A stretch of 64,000 nucleotides of DNA from Pseudomonas marincola (GCF_900116605.1 NZ_FPBC01000001.1:124001-188000); one strand, 5' to 3'; positions 32,343-47,253 are shown, counted from the first letter of the stretch. Numbers and translations: made by a program. The notes: generated from the letters alone by a model not told the origin.

Positions 32343-32906
32343 ATGCGAAATATTCTTATTTTCATAGTTCTTTGCCTGCTCGGCTTCAATGCATTTGCCA
32401 ACACCAGCGAGCGACTTAATCAGGCGGCATTTGCCCCGCAAGTGCGCATCGACAATCAGCCACTGACACTTAAAAGCCAGGCGGTGTTCACCTACTTGTG
32501 GGCAGACGTATACGCCGCAGCGCTATACACCCGCCCCGAACAGAGCCCCAAGCAAGCACTACGCCTTAATAGCAATACGCGCCTTGAGCTTTATTACTTC
32601 AGGGCGATAGACCGTGATGATGTGATTAAAGCGGCCTGGACCACCTTGGAGAAACAGTTAACCACTAACACACTGGAAAAACTACGCAGTGAAATCGATC
32701 GATTGCACGCGCAGTTCACTGACATACGCCCCGGCGACCGCTACGCGCTTAACTTCGACCCGACCAATGGTCTGAGCCTCGACATTAACGGGGCGCGGCG
32801 CTTCACCAGCCCAAACACCGAGCTTGCCCGTGCCTACCTCGGCATCTGGCTGGCCCCTTCTGGCTTGTCCGACGAGCTGCGCAACACCCTTCTCGCCGAA
32901 CAGTGA
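32343..32906 (+). CDS. Exported chalcone-isomerase-like protein
   Basis: 187 residues with a signal peptide (1-19, cut near FNAFA-N). The remainder resembles the bacterial chalcone-isomerase-fold family: LKSQAVFTYLWADVYAAALYT, then LELYYFRAIDRDDVIKAAW and the C-terminal YLGIWLAPSGLSDELRNTLL. Bacterial members are not thought to make flavonoids and their role is unknown. It is divergent from nqrA and convergent with gap. Confidence 0.8.
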   Translation: MRNILIFIVLCLLGFNAFANTSERLNQAAFAPQVRIDNQPLTLKSQAVFTYLWADVYAAALYTRPEQSPKQALRLNSNTRLELYYFRAIDRDDVIKAAWTTLEKQLTTNTLEKLRSEIDRLHAQFTDIRPGDRYALNFDPTNGLSLDINGARRFTSPNTELARAYLGIWLAPSGLSDELRNTLLAEQ

Positions 32907-32924
32907 ATCTTTATCGAGCCCATA

Positions 32925-32952
32925 AAAAACGGGAGCCGAAGCTCCCGTTTTT
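32925..32952. terminator. Bidirectional terminator before gap
   Basis: AAAAACGGGAGC-CGAA-GCTCCCGTTTTT is a perfect 12-bp stem with T-runs on both strands, between convergent genes. Confidence 0.92.
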
Positions 32953-32967
32953 ATTTACCCGTGGCGG

Positions 32968-34416
32968 TTAGCCTGGAAACGCTGGTGGGTTAACCCCAAC
33001 CATGTCTTCCATCACACGCACCACCTGGCAGCTGTAACCGAACTCGTTGTCGTACCAAACGTACAGAACAACGCGGTTATCGTTGGCGATGGTCGCCTCG
33101 GCATCAACCACACCGGCGTGACGCGAACCCACGAAGTCGGTCGAAACCACTTCCTGCGAGTTAACGTAGTCGATCTGCTTGTGCAGTTCCGAGTGCAGCG
33201 CCATGTAACGCAGGTAATCGTTAACTTCTTCGCGGGAAGTCGACTTCTCAAGGTTGAGATTGAGAATCGCCATCGACACGTTAGGCGTCGGCACACGGAT
33301 CGCGTTACCGGTCAGCTTGCCCTTAAGAATCGGCAATGCTTTAGCCGCAGCGGTAGCTGCGCCGGTTTCCGTGATAACCATGTTCAGCGCTGCCGAACGA
33401 CCACGGCGGCTGCCTTTGTGGAAGTTATCGATCAGGTTCTGGTCGTTGGTGTACGAGTGCACAGTTTCAACGTGACCATTGACGATGCCGTACTTGTCAT
33501 TGATTGCTTTAAGCACCGGCACGATGGCGTTGGTGGTGCAAGAAGCGGCCGAGACGATCTTGTCGTCTGCGGTGATTTCTGCGTGGTTGATGCCGTGAAC
33601 GATGTTCTTCAGCTCGCCTTTACCCGGCGCTGTCAGAACTACACGATCAATACCCGGGCACTTCAGGTGCTGGCCCAAGCCTTCGGCGTCACGCCACTTA
33701 CCGGTGTTGTCCACCAGCAAAGCGTTCTCGATACCGTACGAGGTGTAATCGATCGAAGCTGGATCGTTCGAGTAGATCACCTGGATCAGGTTGCCGTTGG
33801 CAGTCAGAGTGCTGTTGGCTTCGTCAACAGTGATGGTGCCGTCGAACGGACCATGTACCGAATCACGACGCAGCAGGCTTGCACGCTTGACCAGGTCGTT
33901 GTCAGCACCTTTACGCACAACAATGGCGCGCAGACGCAGGCCATCGCCACCGCCGGTCTTTTCGATCAGGATGCGTGCCAGCAGGCGGCCGATGCGGCCA
34001 AAGCCGTAAAGCACCACGTCAGTGCCCTGACGTCCGGCAACATTTTGCTGACCGGCTACAGTCGTCAGCTCATCACGCACGAACTGCTCCATGCTGCGAC
34101 CGTTAGCTTCTTTGTGGAACTTGGCAACCATGCGGCCAAGGTCAACAGAAGCAGCGCCCAGCTTGAGCTCGCTCATGGTTTTCAAAATCGGGAACGTGTC
34201 GTGTACCGACAGTTCGTTATCGCCATCCAGACGGTGGCGCGCATAACGGTGAGCCTTCAGGATCTGAATAACCGAACGATTGATCAGGCTACGACCATAG
34301 ATCGAAGTGACCACGTTGTTATTGCGATAGAGCTGGCCAATCATCGGAATCATTGCTTCCGCGAGGGCTTCGCGATCAATCCATTCACCAAGACACTGGT
34401 CGGGCTTCTGAGTCAC
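32968..34416 (-). CDS. gap: Glyceraldehyde-3-phosphate dehydrogenase, long form
   Basis: 482 residues, against about 330 for classical GAPDH. The N-terminal 125 or so residues (TQKPDQCLGEWIDREALAE...) are an extension found in the Pseudomonas PA3001-type enzyme. The core follows, with the NAD motif YGFGRIGRLLAR and the catalytic Cys in SAASCTTNAI. GTG 34416 is preferred because GGAAGG lies 8 nt upstream and family members start MTQKPDQ; an ATG at 34434 is the alternative. It probably works in gluconeogenesis. It is divergent from mfd. Confidence 0.93.
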   Translation of the reverse strand: MTQKPDQCLGEWIDREALAEAMIPMIGQLYRNNNVVTSIYGRSLINRSVIQILKAHRYARHRLDGDNELSVHDTFPILKTMSELKLGAASVDLGRMVAKFHKEANGRSMEQFVRDELTTVAGQQNVAGRQGTDVVLYGFGRIGRLLARILIEKTGGGDGLRLRAIVVRKGADNDLVKRASLLRRDSVHGPFDGTITVDEANSTLTANGNLIQVIYSNDPASIDYTSYGIENALLVDNTGKWRDAEGLGQHLKCPGIDRVVLTAPGKGELKNIVHGINHAEITADDKIVSAASCTTNAIVPVLKAINDKYGIVNGHVETVHSYTNDQNLIDNFHKGSRRGRSAALNMVITETGAATAAAKALPILKGKLTGNAIRVPTPNVSMAILNLNLEKSTSREEVNDYLRYMALHSELHKQIDYVNSQEVVSTDFVGSRHAGVVDAEATIANDNRVVLYVWYDNEFGYSCQVVRVMEDMVGVNPPAFPG

Positions 34417-34568
34417 GGGCAGTACCTTCCACATTCTGTAGGGGCTGAAAAAAGGGGCTACATTATGACGGCGGACGCGCTTTCGAGCAATGCAATCGTG
34501 TCATAACTGACAGCAGGCATGCTTGATCGGTACAATCAGCGCCCTTGTGTCTTGACCGTGAGCTGCCT

Positions 34569-38006
<3,438 letters not shown>

Positions 38007-38015
38007 GGATTTTGC

Positions 38016-38549
38016 ATGCGCGCATTTCAAAGTGCTGCCTTACTCGCCCTCACCCTGCTGACGCTCGCGTCCGCGCCTGTGAGCGCCAATGATACTTACA
38101 AGGTCGAGGTCATCGTATTCCGCCAGCCGGGCGAGCCTATCCCCTCGAGCAAGCTCGCGCCGGAAGGCTGGAGCGCCGGCGCCATGACCATCAGCAAAGA
38201 GCAATCACGCGAAACCGCACTGGACCAGGAGGCGGCCAAGCTCAGCCCTGAAAACGGTTATGAAGTGCTGCTGCATCAAGCCTGGAGCCAACCCATCAGC
38301 GAGACGCCAAACAGCGTAGCGATCTCCAACGGCGAGCAGCAACTGGGGCATTACCCAGTAGAAGGCACGCTGACATTCAGCCAGGGGCGCACATTCAAGG
38401 TCGACACGCAGCTGTGGGTCAACCAGTTCGACTCCAGCGGCTTGGTCAGCGCCAGCGAACACATCAAGAAAACCGGCTCACCCGTCACCCGCGGCAAACT
38501 GACCTTCATCGATTACCAAAGCCTCGGCATATTGATCCGCATCCGCTAA
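38016..38549 (+). CDS. csiV: CsiV-like peptidoglycan-binding protein
   Basis: 177 residues with a signal peptide (1-24, SAPVSA-N). The mature part starts with TYKVEVIVFRQPGEP and ends with TFIDYQSLGILIRIR, matching the CsiV family. The name comes from V. cholerae, where CsiV binds peptidoglycan and cooperates with penicillin-binding proteins against D-Met stress. It lies 10 bp after mfd and is probably co-transcribed. A run of nine C (38550-38558) starts at the stop codon. Confidence 0.85.
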   Translation: MRAFQSAALLALTLLTLASAPVSANDTYKVEVIVFRQPGEPIPSSKLAPEGWSAGAMTISKEQSRETALDQEAAKLSPENGYEVLLHQAWSQPISETPNSVAISNGEQQLGHYPVEGTLTFSQGRTFKVDTQLWVNQFDSSGLVSASEHIKKTGSPVTRGKLTFIDYQSLGILIRIR

Positions 38550-39230
38550 CCCCCCCCCGCCCGGGCAAAACAATCGCAAGCCCGGGCCAAAACCCCGGCG
38601 GTTGGAGGGTAACGTACGAATGATGGATGACGATGATAGCGTGCGAGCGTTGGATATCGTGCGGAGGATGGATAGCGTGCGCAGCACCGCAATCCGTCAT
38701 AACCCTCGAAGCCGCAGCATAAATCCCACGCCAACCCGCAGACCGCCATGTCGGAAGCCGCGATGCGGATTCCAACCTCCATTGGAATAACAGGCAATCA
38801 TTTCAAAACCCACCAACCCACCGGCAGATTGAAAACGTACGGTCGATGGATAACGATAGATAGCGTGCGGAGGATGGATAGCGTGCGCAGCATCGCAATC
38901 CGTCATAACCCTCGAAGCCGCAGCATAAATCCCACGCCAACCCGCAGGCCGCCATGTCGGAAGCCGCGATGCGGATTCCAACCTCCATTGAAATAACATC
39001 CGTTCAATTCAACACCCAACAACCCACCGGCAGATTGATAACGTACGGTCGATAGATAACGATGGATAGCATGCGGAGGATGGATAGCGTGCGCAGCACC
39101 GCAATCCGTCATAACCCACGCAACCGCATCATAAATCCCGCCCCAATCCGCAAAACAGTCATGTCGGAAGCCGCAATGCGGATTCCAACCTCCGTCGGAT
39201 TTAGAGCTCATTAAACTCACACCCCAGACA
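38550..39230. other. Non-coding spacer filled by the 206-bp repeat array
   Basis: The stretch after csiV holds a C9 run, a GC-rich hairpin (GCCCGGGC types near 38560-38590) and then the tandem array. No conserved gene is seen. Open frames on both strands simply repeat with the array. Confidence 0.7.
38611..39208. repeat. Array of three tandem units, period 206 bp
   Basis: Landmarks recur at fixed distances. GCGGAGGATGGATAGC occurs at 38661, 38867 and 39073 (206 and 206). AACGTACG occurs at 38611, 38834 and 39040 (223 and 206, because unit 1 has about 17 extra bases). Each unit also has CGCAATCCGTCATAACCC and GTCGGAAGCCGCGATGCGGA followed by TTCCAACCTCC. Units 1 and 2 are nearly identical and unit 3 is more diverged. 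Each has a REP-like imperfect hairpin (GGAAGCCGC-GAT-GCGGATTCC). The minus strand of each unit has an open frame starting MEVGIRIAASDMA, probably incidental. Confidence 0.9.
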
Positions 39231-39258
39231 GCATAAAGGCCCGCAAGCGGGCCTTTAT
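39231..39258. terminator. Strong terminator after the repeat array
   Basis: GCATAAAGGCCCGC and GCGGGCCTTTATGC form a perfect 14-bp stem around AA. It lies between the array and the phosphorylase stop, and serves the minus-strand gene and any rightward transcript. Confidence 0.75.
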
Positions 39259-39280
39259 GCAAATCAAAACCTGAACGCGA

Positions 39281-41024
<1,744 letters not shown>

Positions 41025-41045
41025 GCTTGAGCTCACAAATATTCC

Positions 41046-41570
41046 TTAAGTAAGTGACGCCTGCGCCCATTGCGGACACGGCGCCTCATCGATCAAAACG
41101 CGGCAACCTACCGAGACCCTGTCATACAGACCGATCAAGTCGGGATTACGCAGCCGAATGCAGCCATGAGACAACGCAACACCCATGGGTTCAGTCGGCG
41201 GCGTGCCATGCAAATAGATATAACGACGAAAGGTATCCACCTTGCCCAAACGATTACGCCCGGGCTCACAGCCGCTCAACCAGAGAATGCGGCTGAGAAT
41301 CCAGTCGCGCCCCGGGAACTGCTCGGCGAGCGCTGCAGACCAGACCTCGGAGGTCCAGCGGCGGCCACGCAATACGGCACCTTCCGGCAGGCCTGCGCCG
41401 ATTTTGGCGCGCACCACATGTAGGCCACGCGGCGTGCAACCGGAGCCGTTGAGTTCGCCAGCACCATTCAGGGCAGTGGACACAGGCAGGCGTACAACCA
41501 GCGCATCATCGGCAAAACCGTAGAGCGTCTGATCAGCCAGAGAGATATGTAGAAAGTTAACGGTAGACAT
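41046..41570 (-). CDS. L,D-transpeptidase (YkuD) family protein
   Basis: 174 residues. The catalytic motif is HGTPPTEPMG...SHGCIRL, with H121, H135 and nucleophile C137. There is no clear signal peptide or lipobox, which is unusual for an enzyme expected in the periplasm, so either export is non-classical or the role is cytoplasmic. It lies 21 bp or so upstream of nagZ on the same strand, suggesting a cell-wall recycling link. Confidence 0.9.
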   Translation of the reverse strand: MSTVNFLHISLADQTLYGFADDALVVRLPVSTALNGAGELNGSGCTPRGLHVVRAKIGAGLPEGAVLRGRRWTSEVWSAALAEQFPGRDWILSRILWLSGCEPGRNRLGKVDTFRRYIYLHGTPPTEPMGVALSHGCIRLRNPDLIGLYDRVSVGCRVLIDEAPCPQWAQASLT

Positions 41571-41617
41571 GCGCGCTAGCTTAGCGGAACAAAGCCAGCG
41601 CGCCCACCCGTGAGCGC

Positions 41618-42325
41618 TTAAACCTTGGCGGTTGCGCTTGAGCCTTTGGCACGGGGAATCAGCTGTGCGGCCGCCAATGCAGGATCAGACACGCCGGTTT
41701 CCGAGCGCATGCCGGCAGCGAGGAAAGGCACCATCAGGCGCATGACCTGCTCGAGCGACGTATTAACCCCGAAATCGGTTTCCGACATGGCGCGCAATGC
41801 CTTGATACCGGACATGCTGAACGCGGCGGCACCGAGCATGAAGTGCACGCGCCAGAACAGCTCAAGCGGCGGAATGCGCGGCGCAGCATCATGGACGAGG
41901 AGCATGTAGCGACGGAAAACCTTGCCGTAAACTTCTTCAAGGTACTTACGCAAGTGGCCCTGACTCTGGCTGAACGCCAAGCCGAGCAAGCGCATGAAGA
42001 TTGACAAGTCATTACCACTGCGCGGCTTTACCGCCAGCGCCTGCTCGACCAACAACTCGAGCAATTCTTCAAGGGTGGCCTTGTAGCCCGGCGTGGCCTG
42101 ACGTCGGTCAAGCTCACGCTCAAGGCTGACACAGAAAGGACCGAGGAAGCGTGAGAACACAGCCTGAATCAAGGCTTTCTTCGAGCCGAAATGATAGTTA
42201 ACCGCCGCCAGATTGACTCCAGCCTTGCTGGTGATCAATCGCAAAGACGTTTCGGCAAAGCCCTTCTCGGCGAACAGTTGCTCGGCCGCATCGAGAATGC
42301 GCTCTACGGTTTCTGACTGTGCCAT
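41618..42325 (-). CDS. psrA: TetR-family regulator PsrA
   Basis: A 235-residue regulator that binds long-chain fatty acids, activates rpoS and represses beta-oxidation genes in pseudomonads. The N-terminal TetR helix-turn-helix is at about 25-45 (SLRLITSKAGVNLAAVNYHFGSK), followed by the C-terminal domain LFWRVHFMLGAAAFSMSG. The start MAQSETVERIL at 42325 matches the family; a codon at 42346 would add seven residues. It is divergent from lexA, the standard arrangement. Confidence 0.96.
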   Translation of the reverse strand: MAQSETVERILDAAEQLFAEKGFAETSLRLITSKAGVNLAAVNYHFGSKKALIQAVFSRFLGPFCVSLERELDRRQATPGYKATLEELLELLVEQALAVKPRSGNDLSIFMRLLGLAFSQSQGHLRKYLEEVYGKVFRRYMLLVHDAAPRIPPLELFWRVHFMLGAAAFSMSGIKALRAMSETDFGVNTSLEQVMRLMVPFLAAGMRSETGVSDPALAAAQLIPRAKGSSATAKV

Positions 42326-42339
42326 AAACGAATACCTGA

Positions 42340-42353
42340 CAAACACTTGTTTG
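42340..42353. promoter_or_regulatory. psrA: Candidate PsrA operator
   Basis: CAAAC-ACTT-GTTTG lies 15 nt before the psrA ATG and fits the published PsrA consensus (G/C)AAAC-N2-4-GTTT(G/C). This implies negative autoregulation. Confidence 0.75.
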
Positions 42354-42537
42354 AAACATACGTATTAGATGAACAGCTTGTCAAGCTACAACTTCAATCA
42401 TCACACAAGTGAATAACAAGCTTTATAGCAAAGTCCACGCCGATATTAACGAGACGTTTCACACAACCTGCAAGTAACACTGATTTCGGGCGGCGACATG
42501 GCAACAGTGAAAAAGGATTATTGCCAAGCTCGATCTA

Positions 42538-42572
42538 CTGTATATAATCCCAGTCACTGTATAAAAAGACAG
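42538..42572 (+). promoter_or_regulatory. lexA: Two tandem LexA (SOS) boxes
   Basis: CTGTATATAATCCCAG (42538-42553) and CTGTATAAAAAGACAG (42557-42572) both fit CTG-N10-CAG with an AT-rich centre. They lie 10-45 nt upstream of lexA and overlap a TATAAT (42542-42547), so LexA would block its own promoter and that of sulA. Confidence 0.95.
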
Positions 42573-42581
42573 AGCCCAGAA

Positions 42582-43187
42582 ATGATTAAGCTGACGCCAC
42601 GCCAATCCGAGATCCTTGAGTTCATCAAGCGCTGCATCGAAGACAACGGCTTCCCGCCTACCCGGGCAGAAATCGCTCAGGCGCTCGGTTTCAAGTCGCC
42701 CAACGCCGCCGAAGAACACCTTAAGGCACTGGCCCGCAAAGGGGCCATCGAAATGACGCCGGGCGCTTCTCGCGGCATCCGCATCCCGGGTTTTGAACCC
42801 AATGAAGAAGACGGCTTGCCAGTTATTGGCCGGGTCGCTGCGGGCGAACCTATTCTGGCACAACAGCACATCGAAGAATCCTGCAAGATCAATCCGGCGT
42901 TCTTTCATCCGCGCGCCGATTATCTGCTGCGCGTGCATGGCACCAGTATGAAGGACATCGGCATTCTGGACGGTGACCTTCTAGCCGTGCACACCACGCG
43001 TGAGGCCCGCAACGGCCAGGTCGTGGTCGCCCGGATCGGCGATGAAGTCACCGTTAAGCGCTACAAGCGCCAGGGCAATACCGTTTGGCTGATTGCTGAG
43101 AACCCTGAGTTCCAGCCAATTGAAGTCGACCTTGAACAACAAGAATTGGTTATCGAAGGATTGAGCGTCGGCGTTATACGCCGCTAG
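42582..43187 (+). CDS. lexA: SOS repressor LexA
   Basis: 201 residues. The N-terminal winged helix recognises SOS boxes ([24 protein letters not shown]). The self-cleavage site is A87-G88 (GRVAAGEP), the catalytic pair S122 (HGTSMKD) and K159 (VTVKRYK). ATG 42582 follows the boxes directly; an upstream in-frame start would lie inside the operator. It is followed 10 bp later by sulA. Confidence 0.98.
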   Translation: MIKLTPRQSEILEFIKRCIEDNGFPPTRAEIAQALGFKSPNAAEEHLKALARKGAIEMTPGASRGIRIPGFEPNEEDGLPVIGRVAAGEPILAQQHIEESCKINPAFFHPRADYLLRVHGTSMKDIGILDGDLLAVHTTREARNGQVVVARIGDEVTVKRYKRQGNTVWLIAENPEFQPIEVDLEQQELVIEGLSVGVIRR

Positions 43188-43197
43188 AGGAGTTCTC

Positions 43198-43668
43198 ATG
43201 CAGTTTCCACAGTCGCACAACCGCACACAATTGCCACTGTTTGATGCGTTTCTCCCAGCTCCTGCTCTGGTGCCTGAAGCACCTGCGCACATCGAGCGAG
43301 TGGAAACACCAGAAGCATTCAGTGAAATTTCCCTACGCGGAGCCGCTGGATCCTGCCTGAACCTGCTCGCCCCAATGCTGCGAGAACTGAGCGAAAACAA
43401 CGAGCAACGCTGGCTGACCCTGATTGCGCCGCCAGCAAGCCTCACCCAAGCGTGGCTACGCGACGCAGGCCTCAATCGCGAGCGCATCTTGCTGCTGCAC
43501 CCGCGCAGCAAGCAGACGCCCTTGCAGCTGGCTCAGGAAACACTGCGTCTGGGCCGCAGCCATACCGTGATCAGCTGGCTGCATCCGCTGGAACGTAAAG
43601 CCCGCCTGTTGCTTGAAGCCGCCGCCAAAGAAGGTGCAGCGCAGAGCCTGAATATCAGCCTTGGCTGA
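43198..43668 (+). CDS. sulA: SOS cell division inhibitor SulA
   Basis: 156 residues, longer than some relatives because of a variable N-terminus. The core NLLAPMLRELSE, WLTLIAPPASLTQAWLRDAGLN, RILLLHPR and VISWLHPLE matches SulA, which caps FtsZ and stops division during DNA damage. It is the second gene of the lexA operon, with AGGAG 6 nt upstream, so it is induced with lexA. A terminator follows. Confidence 0.93.
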   Translation: MQFPQSHNRTQLPLFDAFLPAPALVPEAPAHIERVETPEAFSEISLRGAAGSCLNLLAPMLRELSENNEQRWLTLIAPPASLTQAWLRDAGLNRERILLLHPRSKQTPLQLAQETLRLGRSHTVISWLHPLERKARLLLEAAAKEGAAQSLNISLG

Positions 43669-43692
43669 ACCCGCCTAATCATTGAGCCAACA

Positions 43693-43722
43693 AAAAAGAG
43701 CAGCCCTGAGGCTGCTCTTTTT
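43693..43722. terminator. Bidirectional terminator after sulA
   Basis: AAAAAGAGCAGCC-CTGA-GGCTGCTCTTTTT is a perfect stem with T-runs on both sides, between sulA and the convergent small gene. Confidence 0.93.
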
Positions 43723-43745
43723 ATGTGTGTACTCTGCCGATTGAA

Positions 43746-43979
43746 TCAGTGCAGTACGCGCGGACCTTCGTCGTGCTGAAAATCGTTTTCAGCAAGATGA
43801 CCGGCCATCTGCACGCCCACATTGAGCATGGCCTTGGCCACTTCTACGTGCTGGCCCTGCAGAAATGTCTTGGCTTCCTCAGAGAAATCGAGCACTACCA
43901 GCGACTCTTCATCCTCTGCGCGACGCAGAGCAATGCGGCCGTCAGGTAGTTCAACGATTTCCAGAAACGAGGTAGGCAT
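43746..43979 (-). CDS. Small conserved hypothetical protein
   Basis: A 77-residue acidic protein (SFLEIVELPDGRIALRRAEDEESLVVLDFS) with a mostly beta N-terminal half and a helical EEAKTFLQGQHVEVAKAM segment. It has no membrane helix or known motif. It occupies the PA3009-like place beside sulA in pseudomonads, so it is probably real. Function is unknown. Confidence 0.8.
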   Translation of the reverse strand: MPTSFLEIVELPDGRIALRRAEDEESLVVLDFSEEAKTFLQGQHVEVAKAMLNVGVQMAGHLAENDFQHDEGPRVLH

Positions 43980-44056
43980 AAGTATGAATCTCCAAGTTAG
44001 CCAATTATTGTAACAGGCGACCGAGACTCACCCTAGCCCGCCGATCAAATCGCTGC

Positions 44057-44575
44057 TTACCACTCAGTCAGCGATTCACGAAAGCGTCGTGCCAACGACT
44101 TCAATTCCTGACGCCACGCCTCAAGTTCAGCACTGCTCAACTCGACCGGCTCTTCTTCAAGCGTCACCGAAGTGATTAGCGGTGTGGTCGGGTCTACTTT
44201 GGCCTTGCTGGCAGTCTGCTGCGGCACAAAGAGATCGGTATAGGCCTTCAGCAATTGTGCCAGCCAGGTTTCAGATTGCCCGGCAAGCTCAACCAGCTCT
44301 GCAAACTCAGGGCTCGGCGCTGCTTCAAGCAACGCTTTATCGAGCAGAATTTCGGCGCGCGGCGCATTGCTTTGAGGCAGCCGATAGAAACCTGCCACTT
44401 CATGGCACAGCCCAAGCAGCGCGCCGTACAAGTGAAACAAAGCCGATTCGCGCTCAGCCTGAATCAACGCCGGAGAATTAATCGCCTGGCCAGCCTCGGC
44501 CTTGCGCAACGACTCCAGCGAGAGCCCGGCATAAAAGATCTTTTGATTGGTGCGGGTGTAAAGTTCGCTCGCCAT
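44057..44575 (-). CDS. Conserved hypothetical protein (DUF6586-like)
   Basis: A 172-residue, largely helical protein beginning MASELYTRTNQKIFYAGLSLESL and ending in a charged helix (LEAWRQELKSLARRFRESLTEW). No catalytic motif or membrane segment is seen. It lies between topA and the PA3009-like gene, matching PA3010. The ATG at 44575 is chosen over 44590 from the family-like start. The DUF name is from memory and moderately sure. Confidence 0.78.
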   Translation of the reverse strand: MASELYTRTNQKIFYAGLSLESLRKAEAGQAINSPALIQAERESALFHLYGALLGLCHEVAGFYRLPQSNAPRAEILLDKALLEAAPSPEFAELVELAGQSETWLAQLLKAYTDLFVPQQTASKAKVDPTTPLITSVTLEEEPVELSSAELEAWRQELKSLARRFRESLTEW

Positions 44576-44643
44576 GTTGGCGCCCTCCACTGCGGATCAG
44601 TTCAACATACGCGCGCCAGCGACGTACTGGCGCGCGCTTTTGA

Positions 44644-47253
44644 TCAGCGTTTCTTGTCTTCGACTTTCCACTTGCCGCCATCAAAGAACGCTTTCCAGCC
44701 AGTCGGCTTACCGTCGACTTCGGTCTGGACATATTGCTCTTTGGTCTTGCGGCTGTAGCGCACTACAGACAGACGCCCTTCCGGGTCTTTCTTTGGTGCG
44801 TCGAGCAAGAAGTGGTATTTCGGGTCGATCTCGTCCTTATGCGGGATCAACTCAGCGACCAGCGGCGCACGTGTTTCACGATTCTTCGGGAACTGGCTTG
44901 CGGCCAGGAACAGTCCGGAAGCGCCGTCACGCAGAATGTACGTGTCGTTAACCTTCTCGCACTTGAGTTCCGGCATTTTGACCGGATCCATCTTGGGTGG
45001 CGCCGGCTCACCGCTGCGCAGCAACTTGCGGGTGTTCTTGCATTCCGCGTTGGTGCAACCGAAGAACTTGCCGAAACGACCGGTCTTCAACTGCATCTCG
45101 CTGCCGCACTTGTCGCACTCAAGGCTCGGGCCTTCGTAGCCCTTGATGCGGTACTGACCCATCTCGATTTCATAACCCGCACAGTCCGGGTTATTGCCGC
45201 AAATGTGCAGCTTGCGGGTTTCGTCGAGCAGGTAGGCATCCATCGCCGTGTCGCAAATCTTGCAGCGATGCTTGCTGAGCAATAGCAACGATTCCGACTC
45301 GCCCTCATCGTCCGCCGCAATTTCATCGCCTGGGACCAGATTGATGGTCGACTTGCAGCGCTCTTTCGGCGGCAAGCTGTAGCCCGAGCAACCGAGGAAC
45401 ACGCCGGTCGAGGCGGTGCGAATCATCATCGGACGGCCACATTCGCGGCACGGAATATCAGTCAGCGTTGGCGAGTTGGCACGCATACCGCTGTCGCCAT
45501 CGGCTGCTACTTCAAGCTTCTTCTTGAAGTCGCCGTAGAACTCGTCAAGCAGGTGTTTCCACTGACGTTCACCCTGCGCCACATGGTCGAGGTTCTCTTC
45601 CATGCTCGCGGTGAAACCGTAGTCCATCAGATTGGAGAAGCTTTCGCTCAAGCGCTCGGTAACGATGTCGCCCATCTTCTCGGAATAGAAACGCCGGTTG
45701 TGGATGGCCACATAGCCACGATCCTGAATCGTCGAAATAATCGCCGCATAAGTCGACGGGCGACCGATGCCGCGCTTTTCCATCTCTTTAACCAGGCTGG
45801 CTTCAGAGTAACGCGCGGGCGGCTTGGTGAAGTGCTGAGTCGGATCGAGCTTGAGCAGCTTGAGCACCTCGCCTTCAGCCATGTCCGGCAGCACGCCATC
45901 ATCGCCAGGCTTGCCGACTTGCGGCAACGCACGGGTGTAACCGTCAAACTTGAGGATACGGCCCTTGGCGCGCAGCTCGAAGCGATCTGCAGCCACGGTA
46001 ACCGTGGTCGACAGGTATTTGGCAGGCGGCATCTGGCAGGCCACGAATTGGCGCCAGATCAGCTCGTAAAGACGCTCAGCATCACGCTCCATGCCGCTCA
46101 ACTGAGTTGGCTTGGTGTTGACGTCGGACGGACGAATCGCTTCGTGCGCCTCTTGTGCGCCTTCCTTGCTGCTGTAAACGTTAGGCTTTTCTGGCAGGTA
46201 CTCCTTGCCGTACTCACCCACGATAAAGTCACGCACCATGCTCACGGCGTCAGCCGACAGGTTGGTCGAGTCGGTACGCATATAAGTGATGTAACCCGCT
46301 TCGTACAAACGCTGGGCCATCATCATGGTTTTCTTCACACCAAAGCCCAGGCGCGTACTGGCAGCCTGCTGCAAGGTGGACGTAATAAACGGCGCCGACG
46401 GCTTGCTGCTGGTCGGTTTGTCTTCACGTTTGGCAATGCTGTAGCTGGACGACTTGAGCGCCTCAACGGCGGCCATGGCCTGTGCTTCGTTGAGCGGCTT
46501 GAAGGCAGCGCCATTCTCACGGGCCACTTCAAAGCGCACGGTGTCCTTGTTGCCAGTGGCCAGATCAGCGTGCACATCCCAGTACTCTTCCGGGACAAAT
46601 GCGCGAATCTCTTTCTCGCGCTCAACAACAAGCTTCACCGCTACCGACTGCACACGGCCGGCCGACAGGCCACGCGCGATCTTCGCCCACAACAGTGGCG
46701 AGACCATGTAGCCCACGACGCGATCGAGGAAGCGCCTTGCCTGCTGAGCATTGACTCGATTGATGTCGAGATCGCCCGGCTTGGAGAACGCCTCTTGAAT
46801 GGCTTTCTTGGTAATTTCGTTGAACACCACCCGCTTGTAGCGGCTGTCATCACCACCAATGGATTCGCGCAGGTGCCATGCAATGGCTTCCCCCTCGCGA
46901 TCCAAGTCGGTTGCGAGATAGATGGTGTCGGCTTCTTTAGCGAGTCGGCGCAGTTCGTCGACGACCTTTTCTTTGCCTGGGAGGATCTCGTAATGGGCCT
47001 TCCAGCCGTTTTCCGGATCAACCCCCATGCGCGCCACCAGCTGACGCTTGGCTTTTTCCTTGGGCGTCAATACTGGCGCCTCTGAAGCTGCCTTACCGCG
47101 TTTGGCGGGCTCTTTAGCCGCACTAGCCGAACCACTGGTAGGCAGGTCTCGGATATGGCCGATGCTCGACTTCACCACGTACTCGTTACCCAAGTACTTG
47201 TTGATGGTCTTGGCCTTGGCCGGGGATTCCACGATGACCAGCGATTTACCCAT
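44644..47253 (-). CDS. topA: DNA topoisomerase I
   Basis: An 869-residue type IA topoisomerase that relaxes negative supercoils. The N-terminal Toprim domain has [15 protein letters not shown], and [13 protein letters not shown] carries the metal-binding acids. The active-site Tyr is in [14 protein letters not shown]. At the C-terminus are three four-Cys zinc ribbons (CRECG...C, CKICD...C, CDKCG...CTNAEC) and further DNA-binding repeats. Single gene between the DUF1653 and DUF6586-like genes. Confidence 0.97.
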   Translation of the reverse strand: MGKSLVIVESPAKAKTINKYLGNEYVVKSSIGHIRDLPTSGSASAAKEPAKRGKAASEAPVLTPKEKAKRQLVARMGVDPENGWKAHYEILPGKEKVVDELRRLAKEADTIYLATDLDREGEAIAWHLRESIGGDDSRYKRVVFNEITKKAIQEAFSKPGDLDINRVNAQQARRFLDRVVGYMVSPLLWAKIARGLSAGRVQSVAVKLVVEREKEIRAFVPEEYWDVHADLATGNKDTVRFEVARENGAAFKPLNEAQAMAAVEALKSSSYSIAKREDKPTSSKPSAPFITSTLQQAASTRLGFGVKKTMMMAQRLYEAGYITYMRTDSTNLSADAVSMVRDFIVGEYGKEYLPEKPNVYSSKEGAQEAHEAIRPSDVNTKPTQLSGMERDAERLYELIWRQFVACQMPPAKYLSTTVTVAADRFELRAKGRILKFDGYTRALPQVGKPGDDGVLPDMAEGEVLKLLKLDPTQHFTKPPARYSEASLVKEMEKRGIGRPSTYAAIISTIQDRGYVAIHNRRFYSEKMGDIVTERLSESFSNLMDYGFTASMEENLDHVAQGERQWKHLLDEFYGDFKKKLEVAADGDSGMRANSPTLTDIPCRECGRPMMIRTASTGVFLGCSGYSLPPKERCKSTINLVPGDEIAADDEGESESLLLLSKHRCKICDTAMDAYLLDETRKLHICGNNPDCAGYEIEMGQYRIKGYEGPSLECDKCGSEMQLKTGRFGKFFGCTNAECKNTRKLLRSGEPAPPKMDPVKMPELKCEKVNDTYILRDGASGLFLAASQFPKNRETRAPLVAELIPHKDEIDPKYHFLLDAPKKDPEGRLSVVRYSRKTKEQYVQTEVDGKPTGWKAFFDGGKWKVEDKKR

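Noticed and set aside
38611..39262. CRISPR array
   Set aside because: Repeats are about 206 bp with no short repeat-spacer alternation and no cas genes. The pattern is a long tandem repeat.
38697..39262. Protein genes starting MEVGIRIAASDMA within the repeats
   Set aside because: The frames recur only because the DNA repeats, with equally open frames on the other strand. No ribosome site is seen.
41618..42346. psrA as an acquired TetR regulator
   Set aside because: Sequence and place beside lexA fit the core Pseudomonas psrA, so nothing points to transfer.
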